From an uncultured bacterium (GTDB lineage Bacteria; Patescibacteria; Microgenomatia; Levybacterales; UBA12049), in NCBI GenBank assembly GCA_946885425.1, contig CAMPGJ010000028.1, positions 1-11,105 of the forward strand: a stretch of DNA of 11,105 nucleotides, in the 5' to 3' direction. The stretch's first letter is position 1; the number at the start of each line of letters is the position of its first letter. The translations under genes and the position numbers were made by a program. Below, one piece after another: positions 6,628 through 11,105 of this stretch. The notes below the pieces were generated by a model. It worked only from the letters and a program-made list of their open reading frames with translations, made no database searches and was not told the DNA's origin.

Positions 6628-7152
6628 ATGTTAGCCTACCTTTTCATGCTTATTACCTTGGCGATACTGGTCGTCTTACTGTCGATGGTCTGGCCGCCAG
6701 ATAGTCCTTGGTCTCCTTGGTGGAGAACTTCTGGAAGGATTGCCCGTCTACAATGTAAATTGGCAAAGATAGAAAAAGGTGATGTTGTTTATGATATGGG
6801 TTGTGGTGATGGAACAGCCTTATTAATAGCAGCGGAATTGGGAGCGAAGGGTGTCGGAATTGAAATTGATCCCATTCGATATTGGATAGCCAAAGGTAGA
6901 TTTTTATTCAGCAAGCATTCAGTAAAACTAACGACAGTACGGAAGAATTTTTTTGAAATTGATCTTTCAGAAGCAACAGTTATTTTCGCTTATTTAATTC
7001 CTAAAACCCTTGGCCGTCTTAAGCCAAAATTTCTAAAAGAATTAAAACCAGGTACACGCATCGTAACATACGTTTATAAAATAGATTTACCATTAATCGC
7101 AAGTGATCAAAAAAATGAACTCTACGTGTATGAAATTCCCCGGAAGAAGTAA
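6628..7152 (+). CDS. Membrane-anchored SAM-dependent methyltransferase, FAM173-like
   Basis: A class I methyltransferase with one N-terminal membrane helix (residues 2-22) and a cytoplasmic catalytic domain. A PWSPWW segment follows the helix, then motif I YDMGCGDG (55-62) binding S-adenosylmethionine, an acidic VGIEIDP (76-82) that should hold the ribose, DLSEATVIFAYLIP (112-125) and LKPGTRIVTY (139-148). This order, including the helix, matches the FAM173/ATPSCKMT family, whose eukaryotic members methylate lysines of mitochondrial ANT and ATP synthase subunit c. The bacterial substrate is unknown; a membrane protein is an inference. At 174 aa it is short but complete. It lies 38 bp after sodX with no Shine-Dalgarno, so it may be co-transcribed with sodN-sodX. 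Confidence 0.8.
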   Translation: MLAYLFMLITLAILVVLLSMVWPPDSPWSPWWRTSGRIARLQCKLAKIEKGDVVYDMGCGDGTALLIAAELGAKGVGIEIDPIRYWIAKGRFLFSKHSVKLTTVRKNFFEIDLSEATVIFAYLIPKTLGRLKPKFLKELKPGTRIVTYVYKIDLPLIASDQKNELYVYEIPRKK

Positions 7153-7202
7153 GATCTACAAATTCTTTACTAAATTTTTACATATCTCTCATTTCGGGTT
7201 TA

Positions 7203-7230
7203 TATAATTCATTTGTGTCTTTGGGAGGTG
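7203..7230 (+). promoter_or_regulatory. -10 box and strong ribosome binding site of the 34-aa gene
   Basis: A perfect TATAAT (7203-7208) is followed by GGGAGGTG (7223-7230), a near-ideal Shine-Dalgarno 6 nt before the ATG at 7237. TTTACA (7177-7182) is the best -35 candidate but sits 20 nt from the -10 box. Unlike most genes here, this one has a leader (about 20 nt) and a strong ribosome site. Confidence 0.55.
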
Positions 7231-7236
7231 AGAAAT

Positions 7237-7341
7237 ATGATGAAATGTCCCGTATGTGGAGCACAGATGGATAATCCGGTAGAGCATGCAAAAAAACATC
7301 TTGCGGGTAAAAAAGGCGGAAAAAAGTCAGCGAAGAAGTAG
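7237..7341 (+). CDS. 34-aa zinc-finger-like small protein
   Basis: The peptide starts MMKCPVCGAQMDNPVEHAKK and ends in a Lys/Gly-rich tail (KKGGKKSAKK). Cys4-x2-Cys7 and His17-x3-His21 make a compact C2H2-type zinc site with a 9-residue loop; the basic tail suggests nucleic-acid contact. I know no named function. It is supported as a real gene by the strong ribosome binding site, an upstream TATAAT and the metal-ligand spacing, despite its small size. A second in-frame ATG lies directly after the first. It ends 6 bp before the stop of the convergent FemABX gene. Confidence 0.75.
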   Translation: MMKCPVCGAQMDNPVEHAKKHLAGKKGGKKSAKK

Positions 7342-7347
7342 CCAATA

Positions 7348-8460
7348 TTATTTTTTAATTTTCAAAATTAACCATCGCAATCTGTCTGCTATTTTATACC
7401 CTTGATAAAGTATTGGGTTAATGACCAGGTCATAACTGCCAATAAATTCGACGTGCTCTGGTCCGAATTTTTGTTTGAAATTGTGAAAGCCATACCAGGG
7501 GTCTTTTATATCTGGATCAGGACCCATGGCCCCCCACATGTCAAATTTCTTCAAACCTAATTTTTTCCCAAACCTTATCCCTTCCCACATCGCCAGATTG
7601 GAGTGCATAACATTTCGGTGATCGTTACTTGACGCACCATAAGGATAGTAGAGTGTATCGTGGAAAGTGAAGAATAGTAAAGTAGTTAACACCTTGCCTT
7701 CATAAGTTGCAGTAAATAAGTGTGATGTAAGGTTTTTATGAGATTCTGAAACAAGTTCAGAATGACTATTTTTTAGAGTTTTCCATTGGTCGCGGTGGTA
7801 TTTTTGAGTATGTGCATAAAAGCGTTGGCGTTTAGTTGTTTCTTCGGTTAATCGAAGATACTCCTCAAATGCCTTATCAGAATTATCCTCAGTAACTTTA
7901 ACTCCATGTTTAACTGCGACTTTAATATTATACCGTCCCTTCGGATGCATATCCTTAAGCAGCTCTTCTTCAGATTTAGTCAAATCTAAAACAAAGGTGT
8001 ACTTAGTGAATAAAGGATGAGCTGCCGGCTGCAAACCTAACTTCGTCATCCTGGCCGAGTCCAGGATCGCTAACGGCTCTTTATTATTCTTTGAGAGATG
8101 CTGGACCCCGCCAGCATGACGGGTGAGTTGTACATTCGGTTCCACTTGTATAAATATACATTTTTCTTTTTTTCCAATAATTTCTAGCTCTCTAATCACT
8201 TCTTCCGTCGGCATTTCACTCTTAGGTAAATATCCAATGGTATACGGAGTGTGGGGAATTTTGTGGATTGTTAGTTGGAATCCACTGACGATTTTACCTT
8301 TATTGAAAAAACCTCTACGTATTACCTTAACCCCAGTTTTCTTGCGGAACTCTCCCCATTCATAAGCCTGCAACGGATGCCCAACAACCGCATCAAATTC
8401 CTCCCGCTCTTTTTCTGTAATATTTCGTATTTCCATAAGTATTGTAGTGGCGCGATTCAT
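7348..8460 (-). CDS. FemABX-family peptidoglycan bridge aminoacyltransferase
   Basis: Family members add amino acids from aminoacyl-tRNA to the peptide of lipid II at the inner face of the membrane, building the peptidoglycan cross-bridge. The fold is two GNAT-like domains. Typical segments are LQAYEWGEFRKKTG near the N-terminus, LFTKYTFVLDL, MHPKGRYNIKVAVKHGV, the YPYGASS turn and the C-terminal LGLKKFDMWGA...YGFHNFKQKFG block. The length, 370 aa (362 from the alternative start), is normal for FemX-like proteins of Candidate Phyla Radiation bacteria. The start is uncertain: the ATG at 8460 lies inside a palindromic repeat and adds MNRATTIL, whereas the ATG at 8436 begins at the conserved-looking MEIRN. 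Neither has a Shine-Dalgarno. Two repeat-derived peptides sit inside it (about residues 114-139 and 232-240). Confidence 0.88.
   Translation of the reverse strand: MNRATTILMEIRNITEKEREEFDAVVGHPLQAYEWGEFRKKTGVKVIRRGFFNKGKIVSGFQLTIHKIPHTPYTIGYLPKSEMPTEEVIRELEIIGKKEKCIFIQVEPNVQLTRHAGGVQHLSKNNKEPLAILDSARMTKLGLQPAAHPLFTKYTFVLDLTKSEEELLKDMHPKGRYNIKVAVKHGVKVTEDNSDKAFEEYLRLTEETTKRQRFYAHTQKYHRDQWKTLKNSHSELVSESHKNLTSHLFTATYEGKVLTTLLFFTFHDTLYYPYGASSNDHRNVMHSNLAMWEGIRFGKKLGLKKFDMWGAMGPDPDIKDPWYGFHNFKQKFGPEHVEFIGSYDLVINPILYQGYKIADRLRWLILKIKK
7742..7766. repeat. Short palindromic element inside the FemABX gene
   Basis: ATTCTGAA (7743-7750) and TTCAGAAT (7756-7763) form a perfect 8-bp stem with a 5-nt loop, ending in ATGAC (7762-7766). 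Read in the gene's frame it encodes HSELVSESH, a peptide I recognise as a common translation of dispersed palindromic repeats rather than as part of the enzyme family. Confidence 0.7.
8045..8120. repeat. Longer palindromic element inside the FemABX gene
   Basis: The ends are inverted: GTCATCCTGG (8045-8054) against CCAGCATGAC (8111-8120), 9 of 10. Each end is also a hairpin of its own: ATCCTGG/CCAGGAT (8048-8054/8061-8067) and ATGCTGG/CCAGCAT (8098-8104/8111-8117), each a 7-bp stem with a 6-nt loop. It encodes about residues 114-139 of the FemABX protein. Confidence 0.75.
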
Positions 8461-8502
8461 CGCGACTTATATGGTTAAAGCGCCATGAATGTCGCCACTA
8501 CA
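8443..8502. repeat. REP-like palindromic element between FemABX and ASCH genes
   Basis: TGTAGTGGCG (8443-8452) and CGCCACTACA (8493-8502) are perfect 10-bp inverted arms, and ATTCAT (8455-8460) pairs with ATGAAT (8485-8490). CGCGA/TCGCG (8451-8455/8460-8464) is a smaller hairpin within the left arm. Its sequence differs from the GTCAT...ATGAC family. It covers the ATG at 8460 of the FemABX gene. Confidence 0.75.
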
Positions 8503-8522
8503 CATTTATATTTTAACAGATT

Positions 8523-8531
8523 TGGTATACT
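8523..8531 (+). promoter_or_regulatory. Extended -10 promoter of the ASCH-like gene
   Basis: TGGTATACT is an extended -10 (TGn plus TATACT, five of six) with no -35 box. It ends 10 nt before the ATG at 8542, giving at most a few bases of leader. Confidence 0.5.
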
Positions 8532-8541
8532 TAGTTCTGTT

Positions 8542-8805
8542 ATGCTTATTGAAAAGAAAGTTTTGAAAAAGTATTTCCAATTAATCCTCGATGGTAAGAA
8601 GACATATGAGCTTCGCCTGGCTAATTTTGAATGCAACGAAGGGGACATCCTTGTTTTGAAAGAATGGGGTGAAGACAAGAAAGAATATACTGGGAGAGTT
8701 TTAGAGAAGACTGTCACCTATGTAGGTAAGAATGTAAACAATCCTCCTTTTTGGTCAAAAGAAGAAATTGAAAAACACGGTCTCCAAATTATTTCTTTTA
8801 AGTAG
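8542..8805 (+). CDS. ASCH/DUF3850-like RNA-binding domain protein, 87 aa
   Basis: The protein is one small PUA-like beta-barrel domain of the ASCH superfamily, recognised by GKKTYELRLAN (18-28) and the following GDILVLKEWG (34-43), the usual pocket and strand of that fold. ASCH domains bind RNA or modified nucleobases, and some are enzymes; the role here is unknown. The C-terminal part carries a PPFWSKEEIEKHG segment that I do not recognise. The frame is open upstream to an ATG at 8485, but that region lies in the REP-like repeat and before the promoter, so Met at 8542 is the likely start. There is no Shine-Dalgarno. Confidence 0.7.
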   Translation: MLIEKKVLKKYFQLILDGKKTYELRLANFECNEGDILVLKEWGEDKKEYTGRVLEKTVTYVGKNVNNPPFWSKEEIEKHGLQIISFK

Positions 8806-8830
8806 AATTCAATATTTGAGTAGAATTGTC

Positions 8831-8839
8831 TGATATAAT
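8831..8839 (+). promoter_or_regulatory. Extended -10 promoter before the second methyltransferase
   Basis: TGATATAAT is a perfect extended -10 element (TGn-TATAAT). It ends 7 nt before an ATG at 8847, the same leaderless spacing as in other genes of the window. No -35 box is seen, as is usual for this promoter class. Confidence 0.65.
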
Positions 8840-8846
8840 CTCTTTT

Positions 8847-8873
8847 ATGTCAGAACGAGGTAAAAAACATTAA
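8847..8873 (+). other. Leaderless mini-ORF (MSERGKKH) or displaced start of the methyltransferase
   Basis: The ATG at 8847 opens an 8-codon frame ending at TAA (8871-8873). It contains a run of six A (8862-8867). Removing one A joins it to the downstream methyltransferase frame, which is open from 8839 on, giving MSERGKNINIEVHSIFQKLK and then the annotated protein. It is therefore either a leader peptide or the true start hidden by an indel or slippage. Confidence 0.45.
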
Positions 8874-8901
8874 CATTGAGGTCCATTCAATTTTTCAAAA
8901 A

Positions 8902-9438
8902 TTGAAAACTCATCAGGAAATAACAGAAGTTGACAGGCAATTTTTAGCTGGTGGAGAAGTGCGTTGGAGAGGTGAAGAAAGTTTTACTGTTGAAGAAGCC
9001 TTAAATAATGTGCGAGGCCCCTTGATAGAGGCTGCAGGTCCTACTTATGGCGGTTTTGCTTTTATTGATTCTTCTAAGTTAAGAAAGCGAATGTATGTTT
9101 CTGATTTAGTGCCGGATAGGAATGTGGATTTTGCAGCAGATGCAACAAAGATGCCGTTTGCAGATAATTCAGTAGGATCCTTATTTATCTCATGTATGCC
9201 CATTGATAAGAGGGTTCAATCATTGCAAGAGGCAGAAAGAATTATTGAAGATGATGGGTATTTAGTCTGGCAGGGAGGATATCCAACAGATGTGAGAAAA
9301 GCTCTAGATTTAAATTTTGTTCCAAAGCAAGCTAGTTTAAGAGAAGGGTATTATTTAGATATAGAAGATATTCTTGCTGGAGCAAAGGAAGGAATTATTT
9401 GGCCCTCAATTATTTTTCAAAAGAAGAGTAATAGTTAG
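8902..9438 (+). CDS. Degenerate class I SAM-dependent methyltransferase-like protein
   Basis: About 178 aa counting from a TTG at 8902. The best signal is DATKMPFADNSVGSLFIS (about 74-91), which matches the Methyltransf_11 pattern DAxxLPFxDNSFDxV, followed by EAERIIEDDGYLVW, where the family usually has a Leu-x-Pro-Gly-Gly turn. The glycine-rich motif I is poor (LIEAAGPTYGGF, about 41-52), so cofactor binding and activity are doubtful. The start is unsettled: no Shine-Dalgarno precedes the TTG, GAGGT (8878-8882) is 7 nt before an in-frame ATT at 8890, and a promoter-linked ATG at 8847 is in another frame. The stop overlaps the stop of convergent uvrD by 3 nt. Confidence 0.65.
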   Translation: MKTHQEITEVDRQFLAGGEVRWRGEESFTVEEALNNVRGPLIEAAGPTYGGFAFIDSSKLRKRMYVSDLVPDRNVDFAADATKMPFADNSVGSLFISCMPIDKRVQSLQEAERIIEDDGYLVWQGGYPTDVRKALDLNFVPKQASLREGYYLDIEDILAGAKEGIIWPSIIFQKKSNS

Positions 9439-11105
9439 AAAAGATCTGAAGGGTCTTTGATGGAATTAAGACTGAAGTGGGTGCTTTGGGAGACTGTGTG
9501 TTGGGGGAGTTCTGTTAGGAATCTTGATGGGGGGTTGCTGGTTCTTTGGCCGAAGAATAGTCTTCTTTTTGCGTATGTTAAGAATAATCTTCGTTTAGCT
9601 CTGGTGATACCGACATAACACAATCTTCGCTCTTCTTCTAGTTCACTTCTCTCCATCAGCGATCTGCTATGCGGAAAGATACCTTCTTCCATGCCGATCA
9701 TGAAGACAATAGGGAACTCAAGCCCTTTGGCTGCGTGGAGGGTCATAAGGGTCATCTTATTTCCTTTTTGTTGTGGGTCGGAGGTGTATTCCTGCTCGAC
9801 GAGGGCAATATTTTCTAAGAATTCGACGAGGTTGGGAAATTTAATAGCGACTGATTTCAGCTCTTGGATGTTTTCCAGACGCTGTTTATCTTCCTCAAGT
9901 TTTTCGTCATATAATTCTAGATAGCCTGTTGATTTCAATATTCCATCTATAAGTTCAATTGTCGTCAATTTTTCTTTGTCATTCCCGAGAAGACGGGAAT
10001 CCAGTACGTCTATATTGGTGCTCGTTGATCCCGGATCGGAGTCCGTGATGACAGTTGATGAGTTCTGGATGACATTTAATGTGGTATGTTGGTACTCCAG
10101 AAATTTTTGTACACTTCTTTTTCCCAACGTTTCGGCCCGCTTGTTGGAAACCAGATCCTTGGGGTTATTCATAAGTCTCAGGTAGCAAAGTACGTCTTTG
10201 ACTTCTTTTCGTTCGTAGAATCTTATGCCTCCCACAAGGGTATAGGGGACGGCGTGGTGGAGGAGTGCTTCTTCGATGACACGCGATTGAGCGTTGGTGC
10301 GGTAGAGCACAGCGACATCATGCAGGTTATGAACACCTAACTGAATAATGGTCCTGATAACAAAATCTGCTTCATCCTGTTCTGTTTGGGCTTCATACAG
10401 TTCTATATGATCTCCATCTGGGTTTTCTGTCCATAGCTCCAGAACCGGATGTGATTTATTTTTGGAGATAACAGCTGTCGCGGCATCAAGAATCTTTTGG
10501 GTTGATCGATAATTTTGAGAGAGCTCAAATGTTTTGACAGTACCAAAGTCGTCTTTAAACCGCATCAGATTGCGGTAATCAGCTCCGCGCCAGCTGTAAA
10601 TACTTTGGGAAAAGTCTCCTACGACACAAATGTTTTTATGTTTATCTGATAATAATTTTGTCAATTTATATTGTGCTCTGTTGGTATCCTGGTATTCATC
10701 CACTAATATATATCGGAGCCGATTTTGATATTTTTGCAAGATAAGCTTGTGTTCCGCGAAAAGTTTAATTGTATGCAGGATCAGATCGTCAAAATCCAGT
10801 GCATCGTTATCTTTTAATATCCGCTGGTATACAGGATAAATTTTGGCTACTGTTTCCTGGAAGTGTCCTCTCGCGAGGGATAGATAATCTAGAGCCGAGA
10901 TCATTTCATTTTTTGCCTGAGAGATAGTGGCATGAATAGAATATGGTTTAAAGTCTTTGACTGATATATCAAGCTTGGTCATTGCTTCTTTGATAGCTTC
11001 AATCTGGTCCTGTGAATCGTAAATAACGAATTTATCTGAGAAGCCCAGGTTCTTTCCATCTATGCGGAGGATCTTTGCGCACATGGAATGGAAGGTTGCG
11101 ACCCA
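9435..11105 (-). CDS. UvrD/PcrA-type superfamily 1 DNA helicase, 5' end outside the window
   Basis: An ATP-driven 3'-5' DNA helicase of repair and replication restart. The window holds 556 residues; the Walker A region lies beyond base 11105. The first visible residues are WVATFHSMCAK, carrying the TFHS motif, so the ATG at 11084 is internal and not the start. Then come motif II DEYQDTN (Asp129, counted from that Met), motif III VVGDFSQSIYSWRGA, motif IV LSQNYRST, motif V LHAAKGLEFPIVF and motif VI EEERRLCYVGITRAKRRL. Motif III has FS where most relatives have DD. About residues 338-369, in the 2B domain region, are encoded by a palindromic repeat. The C-terminus after motif VI is short. UvrD, PcrA and Rep cannot be separated confidently from this part. 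Confidence 0.92.
   Translation of the reverse strand, partial: WVATFHSMCAKILRIDGKNLGFSDKFVIYDSQDQIEAIKEAMTKLDISVKDFKPYSIHATISQAKNEMISALDYLSLARGHFQETVAKIYPVYQRILKDNDALDFDDLILHTIKLFAEHKLILQKYQNRLRYILVDEYQDTNRAQYKLTKLLSDKHKNICVVGDFSQSIYSWRGADYRNLMRFKDDFGTVKTFELSQNYRSTQKILDAATAVISKNKSHPVLELWTENPDGDHIELYEAQTEQDEADFVIRTIIQLGVHNLHDVAVLYRTNAQSRVIEEALLHHAVPYTLVGGIRFYERKEVKDVLCYLRLMNNPKDLVSNKRAETLGKRSVQKFLEYQHTTLNVIQNSSTVITDSDPGSTSTNIDVLDSRLLGNDKEKLTTIELIDGILKSTGYLELYDEKLEEDKQRLENIQELKSVAIKFPNLVEFLENIALVEQEYTSDPQQKGNKMTLMTLHAAKGLEFPIVFMIGMEEGIFPHSRSLMERSELEEERRLCYVGITRAKRRLFLTYAKRRLFFGQRTSNPPSRFLTELPQHTVSQSTHFSLNSIKDPSDLF
9978..10073. repeat. Palindromic element inside uvrD
   Basis: 96 bp, exactly 32 codons, with GTCAT (9978-9982) and ATGAC (10069-10073) at the ends and ATCCAG/CTGGAT (9999-10004/10065-10070) just inside. 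It holds a perfect 7-bp hairpin ATTCCCG/CGGGAAT (9981-9987/9994-10000) and a second imperfect one, GATCCCGGA with TCCGTGAT (10027-10035/10042-10049). It encodes a Ser/Thr/Asp-rich stretch. Confidence 0.75.

Noticed and set aside
7355..7371. Terminator at TTAATTTT-C-AAAATTAA
   Set aside because: The loop would be one base, the stem is all A/T, and it lies in the 3' coding end of the FemABX gene.
8485..8541. Longer N-terminus for the ASCH-like protein (ATG at 8485)
   Set aside because: The extra 19 codons fall in the REP-like repeat and upstream of the extended -10 box, and the domain begins right at the Met encoded at 8542.
9691..10340. Plus-strand frames opposite uvrD, one reading SFPRRRESS
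   Set aside because: They are shadows of uvrD and of the palindromic element within it; that peptide is a known-looking translation of such repeats, not a gene.
1..11105. Alternative genetic code (TGA read as Gly, as in some Patescibacteria)
   Set aside because: rnhA, sodN and sodX end naturally at TGA where the families end, and no in-frame TGA is needed to complete any gene.

Overview
The window reads as a compact, AT-rich bacterial chromosome segment with the standard genetic code (TGA ends rnhA, sodN and sodX). Its gene content suggests a Candidate Phyla Radiation (Patescibacteria, perhaps Microgenomates) organism: RNase H with an N-terminal zinc ribbon, a FemABX transferase, small methyltransferases, tiny intergenic gaps and dispersed palindromic repeats that run through coding regions. 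The taxonomic call is an inference from style and protein families; there is no rRNA or other marker gene here.

Layout. 1-292: a terminator from something upstream, then a strong sigma70-type promoter with a built-in palindrome. 293-1513 (+): a group II PLP-dependent decarboxylase of the MfnA/tyrosine decarboxylase type. 1680-1937 (-): a small unrecognised protein, divergent from clpB. 2017-4164 (+): ClpB disaggregase lacking the N-domain, behind a CIRCE-like heat-shock operator. 4229-4936 (+): RNase HI with a zinc ribbon. 5025-5654 (-): an unrecognised membrane protein. 5748-6589 (+): nickel superoxide dismutase SodN and its maturation protease SodX. 6628-7152 (+): a membrane-anchored methyltransferase of the FAM173 type. 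7237-7341 (+): a 34-residue CxxC/HxxxH zinc-finger-like protein. 7348-8460 (-): a FemABX peptidoglycan-bridge aminoacyltransferase. 8542-8805 (+): a small ASCH/DUF3850-like protein. 8902-9438 (+): a degenerate class I methyltransferase with an uncertain or frameshifted start. 9435-11105 (-): a UvrD/PcrA helicase cut off at its 5' end by the window.

How the genes fit together. SodN and SodX form one functional unit: SodX should cut the 20-residue leader of SodN so that His21 becomes the N-terminal nickel ligand. ClpB (refolding), SodN/SodX (superoxide), UvrD (DNA repair) and RNase H (RNA-DNA hybrids) are stress and maintenance functions, but they are not one operon.

Three patterns cut across genes. 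(1) Many genes have a -10 box ending 6-7 nt before the ATG and no Shine-Dalgarno, which predicts leaderless mRNAs; two genes instead have clear Shine-Dalgarno sites. (2) Palindromic elements with GTCAT...ATGAC ends lie in frame inside rnhA, the FemABX gene and uvrD, much like Rickettsia palindromic elements. (3) A 31-bp near-perfect inverted repeat brackets sodX, one copy carrying its likely start codon and the other its stop codon.
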